This document shows, piece after piece, positions 44,812-55,192 of a stretch of 64,000 nt of DNA. The stretch is from Choristoneura fumiferana (Eukaryota > Arthropoda > Insecta > Lepidoptera > Tortricidae). Below the pieces are notes generated by a model. That model was not told where the DNA came from. It saw only the letters and a list, made by a program, of their open reading frames with translations, and made no database searches. The first letter of the stretch is position 1, and each line of letters starts with the position of its first letter. The position numbers were made by a program, and so were the translations under genes. Where the stretch lies: positions 2,036,610 through 2,100,609 of the forward strand of contig NC_133494.1 of assembly GCF_025370935.1 (NCBI RefSeq). The letters run 5' to 3'.

Positions 44812-44999
44812 TTTTTTTTATTCGACTGGAAGGCAAACGAGCAAGTGGCTCTCCTGATGGTAAGAGATCACCACCGCCCATAAACATCTGCAACACCAGG
44901 GGTAATGCAGATGCGTTGCCAACCTAGAGGCCTAAGATGGGATACCTCAAGTGCCAGTAATTTCACCGGCTGTCTTACTCTCCACGCCGAAACACAACA
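44812..44999 (-). mobile_element. LINE 3' end (GTGCTTGCACTGTTGTG type) nested in a GGGTTCC repeat
   Basis: Poly-T then ATTCGACTGGAAGGCAAACG, GGTAAGAGATCACCACCGCC and AGTGCCAGTAATTTCACCGG. Left flank AACTATGCCAACAAAATGG and right flank starting AGAATTTTTTTT are the two halves of one GGGTTCC-type copy. Confidence 0.8.
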
Positions 45000-45003
45000 G
45001 AAT

Positions 45004-45425
45004 TTTTTTTAAAAAATATATATTAGAGTATCCAACCTTGTACTGTGGGGTATCGTTAGATAGGTATTTTAAACCCATTAGGGAATTACTTACACGATTT
45101 TTCAATTCATTGACTTGTTTGCAAAATATCTTTAAACTGCAAATTTTCATTAAAATCGAGCGTCCCCTCTCTAAAATCTAAACCGGTGGGTGGAAAAATT
45201 TGAAAAAATTCAGGATGGTAGTAAGTATATATATCAAACTTACAAGCAAAACTACAACTGTTAAATTTTCTTGAGAATTATTAGTAGTTTGAGAGTAAAT
45301 AGCAGCCTAAGGTATAAAATATACCTAAACTTGGAATCCTTAGAAAATTTTTACTTATTTTTTTCGTTATGGCTACGGAACCCCATTTCGGGCGTGTTCG
45401 ACACGCTCTTGGCCGGGTTTTTTGA
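45004..45425 (+). repeat. GGGTTCC-type repeat, 3' two-thirds
   Basis: GTATCCAACCTTGTACTGTG, ATTTTCATTAAAATCGAGCG and GCTACGGAACCCCATTTCGG to CACGCTCTTGGCCGGGTTTT. It ends ~110 bases before the gene A exon at 45538. Confidence 0.75.
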
Positions 45426-45537
45426 CAATTGTACAAGATCTAGACAGTTTTAGCATTTTTCTGCTCGGTCGTATTTATTATCTCGAGTTGTCGTTTTTCT
45501 ATTTGTACTCAATGACAGTAAATCATAATATGCCTAC

Positions 45538-45699
45538 CTTGATTTCAGTGCCGAAATGAGTAAGTGCCGTCACATGCAAATCAACGAAGTACATGGGACT
45601 GGCGCGACCGTACCGTCGTGACGAAAAATTGGCGAAAGATATGTATGAACTGTTCTTATACGTAATGGCCGGCCGCTCTGTCACTATGTAGTAAATGAC
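45538..45699 (-). CDS. Gene A, first visible coding exon (DUF1091/ML-like secreted protein family)
   Basis: This 162-base exon encodes 54 codons, starting VIYYIVTERP and ending in MYFVDLHVTALTHFGTEIK. On the minus strand it follows a CAACAG acceptor and ends at a GTAGGC donor; both junctions are phase 0. It aligns residue by residue with the gene B exon at 58819-58980 (V-x-YYI-x-T-x-RPA-T-Y, then YVDxH). Exon size, splice sites and frame all agree, so I am confident it is real coding sequence. The family call (small secreted insect proteins of the DUF1091 / MD-2-related lipid-recognition type) rests on the whole three-exon protein, is from memory, and is less certain. It is not the first exon: there is no start Met or signal peptide here, and I could not locate an upstream exon in 45700-55690, which is full of repeats. 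Function is unknown; related insect families include chemosensory CheA/CheB proteins. Confidence 0.82.
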
Positions 45700-45917
45700 C
45701 TGTTGCAGATAAATTTAAATTTTCTTCAACTTAGTTTATAAGAATACAAGACAATTAATATTTGGTCACATTTTACAAAAGTAATATTTTAACACGAACC
45801 GCATACGAGAAAAATGCGTACAAAAAGAAAAGCTGGCTGAGCACAAAGTTGCTGATATTCTGCCAGAACCTTGGTTCTAATCTAAAGGGTTCTAAAACTT
45901 AATATTAATCAATGAAC

Positions 45918-46157
45918 TATACTTGGTTTGGATAGGTATTTAACTAAATGTGAACAAACTTCAGCTGCCCGATTTATTTTAAACATTTTACTTAATTATC
46001 ATTGTAATACTAACTAGACTACTGTATTTTAATACAGACACTGTATTTTAATACAGACATGTAAATGTTTACATAGTTTAATGGGGAATTTCAATATTTA
46101 AGACACCAATTGACGTTCTTTTACATTTAGTTAAATACATATCCAAACTAAGTATAG
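45918..46157. mobile_element. Palindromic element with TATACTTGGTTTGGATAGG ends
   Basis: TATACTTGGTTTGGATAGGT pairs with the right end (CATATCCAAACTAAGTATA). The inside has a direct pair of ACTGTATTTTAATACAGAC. Relatives at 52955-53181 and 54003-54245. Confidence 0.75.
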
Positions 46158-46285
46158 ATACAAGTGTGATACAATTACATTGCTCACCCACTTGCGCTTT
46201 GTCTTTAGTTCATTTCATTAATCATCATTTATATAATTATGTAAACCTCTGCAAAGTAACATCTGATTCAATAAATTACTTTAAT

Positions 46286-46486
46286 CATCCTTACTAATGT
46301 TACAAAATGTCTGTGTTACCTCCTCATGCTCAAACCACTGAACCGATTCTGATTTAATTTGGTATGGCGATAGTTTGAGGCTCTGTGGGAAGGGCACAAG
46401 ATAGTTTTTATCCCAGAAAAAATGCATAATTCCCGTGGGTGAGCGATTAACTAATTCCTCGCAGATGAAGTCGCGAGCAAAAGCTA
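46286..46486 (+). mobile_element. Helitron-like non-autonomous element
   Basis: ATCCTTACTAATGTTACAAA, CAAACCACTGAACCGATTCT, AGTTTTTATCCCAGAAAAAA and GATGAAGTCGCGAGCAAAAG. A diverged full-length copy. Confidence 0.6.
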
Positions 46487-46558
46487 CTTTAACATATATT
46501 GTGTACATCACGATTTAAATAGATGTAAAATTAGAGGAATTTATATTTCAATTGTCTG

Positions 46559-46742
46559 AGAGCCCGTTCCCACTAGTAGGGTGTCCAATCCGTTTCGTCG
46601 GTAATATCGGTCGTAATATCGGTCACTTCTATAGAAAATTGATCGTGTCGGGCAAGTGTGAATAGCTTCATATAAAATGTTCTGCCCCTGGAACATCCGA
46701 TTAAAATCCGGGCCCGACATCCGACAAGTGGGAACCAGCTCT
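46559..46742. mobile_element. MITE with AGAGC..GTTCCCACT inverted ends
   Basis: GAGAGCCCGTTCCCACTAGT at the left pairs with AAGTGGGAACCAGCTCT at the right. The interior has GGTCGTAATATCGGTC and GGGCCCGACATCCGAC blocks. Confidence 0.65.
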
Positions 46743-46744
46743 AA

Positions 46745-47420
46745 TGATTAACCTACTTATATAAAATGGAAAACATACGACGGAAATAAATATAAAATTG
46801 ACAAAAAAGTCAAAAACTTGACTGCCTTAAAAAGTGAAATAAAAACTAAAAAGGAAATAAAAGACTAGTCCTAGAACTTTGTTAAGTAACTTAATCTACA
46901 GTTTTCACAGAAACATCTGATAAAAATATATGCTAAAAATACTTTGAATAAAAACGAAAAAGGAAAACAACGGGTTTAGTAGTCTAGTACAGTATGATTA
47001 TTTGGAGTTAACACTTGACAGATGGGCGTGCCTTCAGTCAATTTTCAACTTTGAGGTCATACAAATAAAATAGTTTTTACATAATCTGTAAACGTGGGTA
47101 GCGGTATACTAAAAATGGCAAATGCAACAGTCGGGACCCTATAGATAGACTGGGAGTTTTTAAACTGATCAGATCACGATTTTGAATAATAATATTTATT
47201 ATTTATTGTACACACACTTACATCTATCATTACAGGCTTGACCTAATGCGACAGAGAAGTTCCAACACAAATACTAAATTCTTGCTTCAATATATAAGTA
47301 ATTAATTATTCTTGTAACATATAACAGATAGTGCTACCTTTGTGAATTCACTCAAAACACAGAGAAACAAATCTGTTTCTTCGGCAATTTTGTTCAGCGT
47401 ATGTATGACCCGAGTTAGTA
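46745..47420. other. Intergenic, no gene recognised
   Basis: Searched for a gene A signal-peptide exon on the minus strand; none convincing. Confidence 0.3.
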
Positions 47421-47424
47421 TAAA

Positions 47425-47508
47425 TAATAATAATAATCTTTATTTATCTTTCATAAAATACAATTTTAACAAACTTATAGGCTACACTAGCCCTAGCCCT
47501 AGGCCCTA
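47425..47508 (-). mobile_element. LINE 3' end interrupted by the large palindrome
   Basis: (TAA)n TCTTTATTTATCTTTCATAA, then AACTTATAGGCTACACTAGC. The LINE tail stops where the palindrome begins. Confidence 0.5.
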
Positions 47509-47649
47509 TAGTCATACTTGTTAAGGCCATTTTTTGGCCGGATGCTGCACTTCGTGAAGAAAGCAAGCCGCTTTGCACAGTGATAGTACAGACTAAACTG
47601 AGTGATTTGACTCGCAGCAGCGGAAGTTTCACCCTTAGGAACAGAGATG

Positions 47650-48690
47650 GCGCCACTTCTTTAAAAAATATTTCAAAAAATTCTACAAGCTAAAGTAATA
47701 GACCGATTTCAATGTTTAATATCTCAAATGAGAGCCTATTATATAAGTTACTTATAAAAAAAATACAAAAAAAAATATTTACAAAAAACTTTTGTCAAAA
47801 AAACCATCTTAAGTTTTTTTTTCTTACCTGATTTGTAGATTTTTACTTGATTGCTTAAAAAAAACTGTATGCAACATGCATGTTTTAATGCATATACATA
47901 TTGCTGAGTACATAACGAGTATTTCAAAAAAAATCCGACACCGATTCCTATCATATTTCACGAAATATGAAAGTTTAAATGTGAGCACAAATTTCTTTAA
48001 AAAATATTTCAAGAAATTCTACAAGCTAAACTAATAAACAGATTTCAATGTTAATATCCCAAATTAAAGCTCATAACATTCGTTATTTATAAAAAAATAT
48101 AAAAAATATTTACTGAAAACTTTTGGCAAAAAACACCATCTCAAGTTTTTTTTTCTTACCTGATTGGTAGTTTTTATTTGATTGCTTAAAAATGTACGCA
48201 ACATCAATGGTTTAATGCATATAAATATTACTGAGTACATAACAAGTATTCAAAAAAAATTCGACACCGATAACTATCATATTTCACGAAATATGAAAGT
48301 TTAAATGTGAGCACAAATTTCGTTAAAAAAAATTCAATAAATTCTACAAGCTAAACTAATAAACGATTTAAATGTTTAATATCCCAATTAAAGCTCATAA
48401 AATTCATTATGTAGAAAAAAATATTAAAAAATATTTACTGAAAACTTTGGCAAAAACGCCATCTTAAGTTTTTATTTCTTACCTGATTGGTAGTTTTTAC
48501 TTGATTGCTTAAACATTGTATGTTGTATGCAACATGAATGGTTTTATGCATACTTATATATATTTCTGAGTAAATAACAAGTATTACAAAAAAACCCGAC
48601 ACCGATACCTTTCGTACTTCACGAAATATTTAAGTTTAATTGTGCACGCTTTTCTTACAAATAAATTTCAACGAAATCTTCAAGTGAAAC
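47650..48690. repeat. ~330-bp tandem units in the left arm of the palindrome
   Basis: TTCTACAAGCTAAA occurs at 47681, 48017 and 48342, with a diverged fourth at about 48677 (TCTTCAAGTGAAAC), giving periods of ~336, 325 and 335. Each unit also holds TTTCACGAAATATGAAAGTT, a [GC]ACACCGAT block and TTACCTGATT[TG]GTAG. Confidence 0.85.
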
Positions 48691-50249
48691 TAGTTCTCTG
48701 ATTTTAATGTTTAATTGTTAAATTAAAAGAAGAACGAAATTACCTAATTTATTAAAAAAAGTTTTTTACTGGTGTTACGAAAAATATAATTACTTTTAAA
48801 TTAGTAATTATTAAGACAAAAATAAACTATACCGTTTCCGGCATAGTTGGTTCTGAAAGTAATATATATATGCTTAGTAGTTGGCGAATTTATTTAAAAA
48901 TTAGCTTTTTATTTGATAGGTAGGACTACAGCTTATAGATATGTCACATTTGAAATAAAAGTCTATGAACATCAATGTTTATCAAATATTTAAATTAAAC
49001 CTATAAGGATTCATCGCAGATGTAGAACTGAAAAGGAAAAGTCGTTTTGAAGTACTTGTGCTATTCCAATACTACAAAATCACAGATCTTTTTAGACACG
49101 GACTGTGTAACTGTAATTACTGTTGAATTATTTTTGTGTATAGTTGATTACCATTAGATCTAAAATTTTGTGCCTACCTGTGGAAATCAGTGATCAGCAT
49201 ACAAAATAACCCTGCATTGAATATTATATTAACTTACTTTTGATTTGTACAGCCACCTTTGCAGGATTTACACTGGGCAGTGCATGATAAGCTGACGACC
49301 GACGACACCCACAACGCATGGTATCGCAACCAGATTTGCAGCCACAAATACTTAATGGTCCAAGAGGCTTACTTTCTTTTGCCAACTCTCTTTTGCCTTA
49401 GTCCATCCCCAAGAGGATGGACATGGTACGGAAACTTCTGGTTTCAGAGCGTTTCTCATATTTGGCCCGCTGGTAAGCTGCACGCAGTGTATGTTTATAC
49501 AAAGCATGTCCATACCATGTCCATCTTCTTGGGATGGACTAAGGCAAAAGAGAAGGACTCCAGAATTGTCGGCAGTAACAGCGATTTGGTCGCAATTTAG
49601 CCTCTTGGACATTGTGGCTGCAAATCGGGCTGCGATACCATGTGTTGTGGGTGTCGTCGGGTCAGCTTACCATGCACTGCCCAGTGTAAATTCTGCAAAG
49701 TACAAATCAAAAGTAAGTTAATATAATATTCAATGCAGGGTTATTTTGTATGCTGACCACTGATTTCCACAGGTAGGCACAAATTTTAGATCTAATGGTA
49801 ATCAACTAGGCACAAAAATAATTCAACAGTAATTACAGCAACACAGTCCGTGTCTAAAGATCTGTGATTTTGTAGTATTGGAATAGCACAAGTACTTCAA
49901 AATGACTTTCCTTTTCAGTTCTACATCTGCCGATGAACCCGAAGAGGACTTATAGGTTTTAATTTAAATATTTAACATTGATGTTCATAGACTTTTATTC
50001 AAATGTGACATATCTATAAGCTGTAGTCCTACCTATCAAATAAAAGCTATTTTTTAAATAAATTCGCCAACTACTAAGCATATATATTACTTTTCAGAAC
50101 CAACTATGCCGAAACGGTATAGTTTTTATTTTTGTCTTAATAATTACTAATTTAAAAGTAATTATTTTTTTCGTAACACCAGGAAAAACTTTTTTTTTAA
50201 TAAATTAGGTAATTTCGTTCTTCTTTTTTTCATTTAACAATTGCATTAA

Positions 50250-51290
50250 AATCAGAGAACTAGTTTCACTTGAAGATTTCGTTGAAATTTATTTGTAAGA
50301 AAGCGTGCACAATAAAATTTAAATATTTCGTGAAGTATGAAAAGTATCGGTGTCGGATTTTTTTGTAATACTTGTTATTTACTCAGAAATATATATAAGT
50401 ATGCATTAAACCATTCATGTAGCATACAACATACAATGTTTTTAAGCATCAAGTAAAAACTACCAATCAGGTAAGAATAAAAACTTAAGATGGCGTTTTT
50501 GCCAAAAGTTTTCAGTAAATATTGTTTTAATATTTTTTTCTACATAATGAATTTTATGAGCTTTAAATTTGGGATATGGGATGGTTTATTAGTTTAGCTT
50601 GTAGAATTTATTGAATTTTTTTAACGAAATTTGTGCTCACATTTAAACTTTAATATTTCGTGAAATATGATAGTTATCGGTGTCGAATTTTTTTTGAATA
50701 CTTGTTATGTACTCAGTAATATTTATATGCATTAAACCATTGATGTTGCATACAGTTTTTTTAAGCAATCAAATAAAAACTACCAATCAGGTAAGAAAAA
50801 AAACTTGAGATGGTGTTTTTTGCCAAAATTTTCAGTAAATATTTTTTTTATATTTTTTTGTAAATAACGAATGTTATGAGCTTTAATTTGGGATATTAAA
50901 CATTGAAATCGGTTTATTAGTTTAGCTTGTAGAATTTCTTGAAATATTTTTTAAAGAAATTTGTGCTCACATTTAAACTTTCATATTTCGTTAAATATGA
51001 TAGGTATCGGTGTCGGATTTTTTTTGAAATACTCGTTATGTACTCAGCAATATGTATATGCATTAAAACATGCATGTTGCATACAGTTTTTTTAAGCAAT
51101 CAAGTAAAAACTACAAATCAGGTAAGAAAAAAAAATTAAGATGGCGTTGTTTTGACAAAAGTTTTTTGTAAATATTTTTTTTGTATTTTTTTATAAGTAA
51201 CGTATATAATAGGCTCTCATTTGAGATAATAAACATGAAATCGGTCTATTACTTTAGCTTGTAGAATTTTCGAAATATTTTTTAAAGAAG
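50250..51290. repeat. ~330-bp tandem units in the right arm of the palindrome
   Basis: Inverted counterparts of the left units; TTTAGCTTGTAGAATTT recurs at about 50592, 50922 and 51253, with CTACCAATCAGGTAAGA and ATCGGTGTCG[GA]ATTTTT in each. Confidence 0.85.
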
Positions 51291-51430
51291 TGGCGCATCT
51301 CTGTTCCTAAGGGGTGAAACTTCCGCTGCTGCGAGTCAAATCACTCAGTTTAGCCTGTACTATCACTGTGCAAAGCGGCTTGCTTTCTTCACGAAGTGCA
51401 GCATTTTGTCTCTAACAAGTATGACTACTA

Positions 51431-51491
51431 GCCCTCTTGTTCTGAGAGGAGGCCTGTGCCCAGCAGTGGGACGTATATAGGCTGGGATGGG
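51431..51491 (+). mobile_element. SINE 3' tail (CAGCAGTGGGACG family) at palindrome edge
   Basis: GCCCTCTTGTTCTGAGAGGA then GCCCAGCAGTGGGACGTATA and GGCTGGGATGG. It starts four bases after the palindrome end. Confidence 0.8.
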
Positions 51492-51499
51492 GAGACTAC

Positions 51500-52200
51500 A
51501 CTTATTAAAAGTGACAAATAAAACACAAACATGAATGGGTACCGACTGTTGAACTGTAATGACTACTTGCTGGAAAACACATAAATCTCGAACTAGCGGT
51601 AAACTCAGTTTAGTAGTGTCAAAATGTATGGAACTATCAAGCTTAAATCAGGTTTAACTACAAAATCTAGATTTATTTTTCTCCTACAAGACGACCTAAA
51701 AGTAAACATTAACTTCCGCTTGCAGGCTTTTTAATCTAGGTTTAAGTGGTCTTAAGTCCTGTCAGATCCATACAAGAACTGTCAGTTAAAGCCTTAAATC
51801 GAGATTTAAAAAAGCCGACAAGACGTCCTAAGATTAAATTACTAATCAAGGTTTACCTTCCCAGTGCAAAACCACAATGTGCTGTATAAAAAGAAAACAA
51901 ATGGTATAAAAAACTTCGATTTTAGAACCATCGTAGGATAATTTAAGAGTTGCTTTTGGGGCGCACGTCCAATATAGGTATTATTTTATTTAAGTATACG
52001 CAGGTATGAAATGCTTTAGTACCGATTATATTCTGAGTTGGATGGTGTTATGCGCAATAGATATCTTCGAATATTACATTACGTTTATGGCTGAGTTTAT
52101 TATTAATGACGTAACACCCAACTTAACCCATATTCCGCAAGTAAAAATCATTTCAGTTCATTAACTTAAGTATTAATATTATTGAATTAATAATTTATAT
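51500..52200. other. Intergenic; partly self-complementary AT-rich sequence
   Basis: 51600-51860 holds loosely complementary TTAAATC/GATTTAA blocks (AGATTTAAAAAAGCC / GGCTTTTTAATCTAGG) that may be an old MITE. No gene. Confidence 0.35.
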
Positions 52201-52259
52201 TGACGCTACGAGCGATACAATACAATGCAATGACTCTTTATTGTACACCAGAAATATAC

Positions 52260-52580
52260 TCTATATATGCTTATGGCGCTGAGACTTGGTCCTTGACTGT
52301 TGGCCTCTTAGAGAGGCTCAAAGTCACGCAACGAGCTATGGAGAGAGCTATGCTTGGAGTTTCTTTGCGCGATAGAATCCGGAATACGGAAATTCGTCGA
52401 AGAACTAAAGTCACTGACATAGCTGGAAAAATATGCAAATTGAAGTGGCAATGGGCAGGCCACATCGCTCGAAGAACAGATAACCGTTGGGGGAGAAAAG
52501 TCCTCGAGTGGCGACCACGAACCGGAAGACGAAGCGTTGGCAGGCCTCCCACCAGGTGGACTGACGACATAAAGTGATAC
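52260..52580 (+). mobile_element. RTE-clade LINE, C-terminal coding fragment with open frame
   Basis: The frame encodes YGAETWSLTVGLLERLKVTQ, RAMERAMLGVSLRDRIRNTE, then KICKLKWQWAGHIARRTDN, WGRKVLEWRPRTGRRSVGRP and RWTDDIK before a stop. The order YGAETW / QRAMERAML / KWQWAGH / GRP-x-x-RW-x-DD is diagnostic of RTE-type reverse transcriptase C-termini. About 110 residues are open, so this is the youngest RTE fragment here, but it lacks the polymerase core. Confidence 0.85.
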
Positions 52581-52639
52581 AGAAAGAAAATTACAAGGTA
52601 AGCAATAGGCGGTCTTATCGCTTAAGAGCGATCTATTCC

Positions 52640-52724
52640 AGGCAACCTAGAGATAGAGAGAGCTCGGACTTTCTTTGCGTGATAAAATCCGGAATACGGC
52701 AAATTCGCCAAAGAACTAAAGTCT
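52640..52724 (+). mobile_element. RTE-clade LINE shard, direct repeat of part of 52350-52410
   Basis: TCGGACTTTCTTTGCGTGAT, AAAATCCGGAATACGGCAAA and CGCCAAAGAACTAAAGTC repeat the SLRDRIRNTEIRRRTKV coding of the upstream fragment, then jump to a SINE. Confidence 0.7.
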
Positions 52725-52725
52725 A

Positions 52726-52846
52726 CAAATGGTGTGTGTGAAGTTCCCAATTCGCACTGGGCCCGCGTGGGAGCTACGGCCCAGTACTCTCTTTCAGAGA
52801 GAAGGGTTATACTCAGCAATGGGACGAATAGGCTGGTATGATGATT
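52726..52846 (+). mobile_element. SINE fragment fused to the RTE shard
   Basis: AAATGGTGTGTGTGAAGTTC, GCCCGCGTGGGAGCTACGGC and CAGCAATGGGACGAATAGGC; the 3' half of the CAGCAGTGGGACG SINE. Confidence 0.75.
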
Positions 52847-52954
52847 TTGAAATGCTGTCTCGTCAAGTAGGTACTTTATACCTATGTAATGTTATGTGCC
52901 CTTAATTTGTTAAAACTTGTTGATTATTGGAATCATCTTCTGACTAATCTATAC

Positions 52955-53181
52955 CTGGTATGTATATGTATTTAGCTTAATGTAAACAACGTCAATTGGT
53001 GTTGAATGTTAAACTTCTCCCATTAAAGTATCTAAACATTTACATTTCTGTATTGCAATAAACTAGTCTAGTTTGTATTACAATGATAGATAAGTGAAAT
53101 GTTCAAAATTCTTGAATGTTCAAAATCGGGCAGCTGAAGTTTATTTACATTTAGTTAAATACCTATCCAAACCAAGTATAT
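52955..53181. mobile_element. Palindromic element, copy 2 (TTGGTTTGGATAGG family)
   Basis: Ends in CCTATCCAAACCAAGTATA. The inside shares AAAGTATCTAAACATTTACA and ACTAGTCTAGTTTGTATTAC with 54160-54245. Confidence 0.6.
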
Positions 53182-53208
53182 GTAATACTTTTAAACGAGC
53201 AATTCTTG

Positions 53209-53233
53209 TATATATATATATATATATATATAT
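53209..53233 (+). repeat. (TA)n microsatellite
   Basis: A 25-base uninterrupted TATATA run. Confidence 0.9.
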
Positions 53234-53239
53234 TTCGGG

Positions 53240-54000
53240 GATCCCGGAAACGGCTCCAACGATTTCGATAAAATTTCTTATGTAGGGGTATTCAGGGATG
53301 AAAAATCGATCTAGGTTGGTCTTATCTCTGAAAAATTGCTTGTTTTCGAGTTTTAACCCGAGCAGAGCTCGGTCGCCCAGGTATTTATATGTTATTGATT
53401 TCAGTATTACATTTTTTTATGATATAATTACCGTCTGGCTCTCTATCACAAAACATCATTCACAATTATCTAAATGATATAATTTAACGTTAATAAACAC
53501 ACTTAAATATATGAGCCTCATTTATGTTTATAGGAGTTTAGGATAAGGTTTAGATAAAATCAAATAAAAAATTATAGGTAATTCTAACCATGTGATATAA
53601 AAACATAGTAGGACCTATGTATGTCCATACATAGTAATTTTATCATTAACAATAATTGCTAAATCAACGCAAACCATTTCAATAACATAAAACTGCGTTG
53701 ATATCGTAATGAGTTTTTTCTGCTAATTCTATTGTGCGTGAGTCCTTAACTAAGCTTTTATTGAAATAAATAGAAAGAAAGAAAGAAAATAGGTACTTAC
53801 ATTTATTTACGACACAAGACACAACAACATTATTAAGTAGACAACACGTTGCAAATTGAAAGCTGAAGCTTGAAGCTGAAGCTCCGGAAAATCAATCAAA
53901 ATCATCCTACTATGTCATAGATCTAAATTATATAGTGGTATAAAACTCACCAAAAACATTTCACGTAAAAATGGCGTCAAACCTGTGGAAAAGCTAAGTG
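53240..54000. other. Intergenic with a LINE-tail remnant
   Basis: 53765-53815 ((GAAA)n then ATTTATTTACGACA) looks like a reverse LINE 3' end. Otherwise nothing. Confidence 0.35.
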
Positions 54001-54002
54001 CC

Positions 54003-54245
54003 TATACTTGGTTTGGATAGGTATTAAACTAAATGTAAACAAAAAATGCAACAAAATAAAAAAAACGCTCGAAAAAAACGCCGGCAAAAAAGGCTACTAA
54101 AAAGTAAAAAATAATTATGCACTACCTAGCTGTTGCCCGCGACTTGACGATTGGTGTCTTAAATATTGAAATACTCCCATTAAAGTATCTAAACATCTAC
54201 ATTTCTGTATTGAAATAAACAAGTCTAGTTTGTATTACAATGATA
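54003..54245. mobile_element. Palindromic element, copy 3, rearranged
   Basis: Begins CTATACTTGGTTTGGATAGG. It is interrupted by an A-rich block and a Helitron-like shard (CTAGCTGTTGCCCGCGACTT at 54127), then resumes TTAAATATTGAAATACTCCC to GTTTGTATTACAATGATAGA. Confidence 0.6.
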
Positions 54246-54261
54246 GATAAGTAAAGTATTT

Positions 54262-54762
54262 TTCATCACACTTGCTCGTAAACAGTGTCTTCACATGCAG
54301 GCTACCTTGATTGCAACCCCCCAAATAAAACCCTCGACCTTAATGTGCTTCTCATGAAACCCGTGGTCGGTAAATGAGTCATTGCCCGTACAAATTTTCT
54401 TGCCATGAAGCCCAAGGTCGGTAAATGAGTCCGTGCCCGTACTGATGGCGCTGCGCGCGCTGCTGCAGGACTACATGGACCACATGCACACGCACGTTGC
54501 GGCGCATGCCGAGGGAGGGGGAGGGCGACGCTGCCAAGAGCACAGCCTAAGGTATCGCCAATATTTGGAACAATTATATTTTTTCTTTAACAAATATACA
54601 ATTTTACTTGCAAATGTGATGAAAAACATTGTATGTCGCACGGGCGGTACTAGAATTACGAACATCGACTCATTAAAGCCCTCAGTCTTCGACTTCGGGC
54701 TTCTAATAGACTCTCGTTCGTAATTCCTTATTTACCGCCCTTAAGACACAATGTACTATACG
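54262..54762 (+). repeat. Compound repeat with possible captured coding exon, copy 2
   Basis: Same order as 28990-29460 but on the plus strand. The GC-rich block reads VPVLMALRALLQDYMDHMHT and then loses the frame after HAE compared with copy 1. It is followed by the TTACCGCCC / GGGCGGTA palindrome, here with an extra AAGCCC...GGGCTT loop. Confidence 0.6.
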
Positions 54763-54764
54763 TA

Positions 54765-55190
54765 TATTGTTTTTCTACGTTAGTAGGAGTACCCATTAAA
54801 TACATTTTATTACTCACAATCTCAACCAATACTGGCATAAAGTCAAAAGTCGAGCGAAAAAAGGCTGCGAGAAATAGAGCGAGTTGCAGTCCATTGCCGG
54901 CAATGATCGATAACTAACACATTCTTTGTGGCACGAGCATGCAATGTAACGATACTTGTCGGATGTTTCCCGCACAGTCCAAATGAAGATTTAAACCAAT
55001 TCAGGGAAATGTAAATGCAGAGAAAGCACAAGGGAAAGGAGGGTTTCAACGCGAGGGAACCCTCCCCGCTCCATCCGGGCCAGGGCTCGGGTCGCATCAG
55101 CGATCCGCCCCTTCGTAGGGTCGAAGGTTTTGTATTTCAGTTGTTTTTCTGTCAAGCTTATTCATCGCTAGTTCTTTGAAAAATCGGAAC
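54765..55190. other. Intergenic between the compound repeat and gene B
   Basis: A GC-richer block at 55040-55130 (AACCCTCCCCGCTCCATCCG) without recognisable coding. Confidence 0.35.
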
Positions 55191-55192
55191 AA

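Larger units (their letters stand above)
47509..51427. mobile_element. 3.9-kb palindrome (foldback-like element or hairpin-RNA locus)
   Basis: The left arm (47509 to about 49430) is repeated inverted as the right arm (about 49509 to 51427). Outer ends are TAGTCATACTTGTTA and TAACAAGTATGACTA; arm sum positions stay near 98936 throughout, so there are few indels. The loop is ~80 bases. From the outside in, each arm has a GC-richer end (GATGCTGCACTTCGTGAAGA, CGCTGCTGCGAGTCAAATC on the right arm), about four ~330-base tandem units, an AT-rich unique part, and an inner block near the loop (CTGGGCAGTGCATG, GGATGGACATGG). The arms differ by scattered substitutions, for example TTAAGGCCATTTTTTGGCCG against the reverse of TTTTGTCTCTAA, so this is not an assembly fold-back of one molecule. 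No reading frame resembles a transposase. No clean target duplication is visible. Confidence 0.85.

Noticed and set aside
49259..49600. 113-codon frame in the centre of the palindrome
   Set aside because: It crosses the loop and both arms, has a mirror frame on the other strand and no recognisable domain.
47509..51427. Palindrome as a sequencing or assembly artefact
   Set aside because: The arms differ at many single bases and in one end block, which a folded read would not give; long reads should still confirm.
54433..54723. 96-codon frame as a host gene
   Set aside because: The block is a repeat (second copy at 29 kb) and the frame differs from that copy after ~25 residues; kept only as a possible captured fragment.
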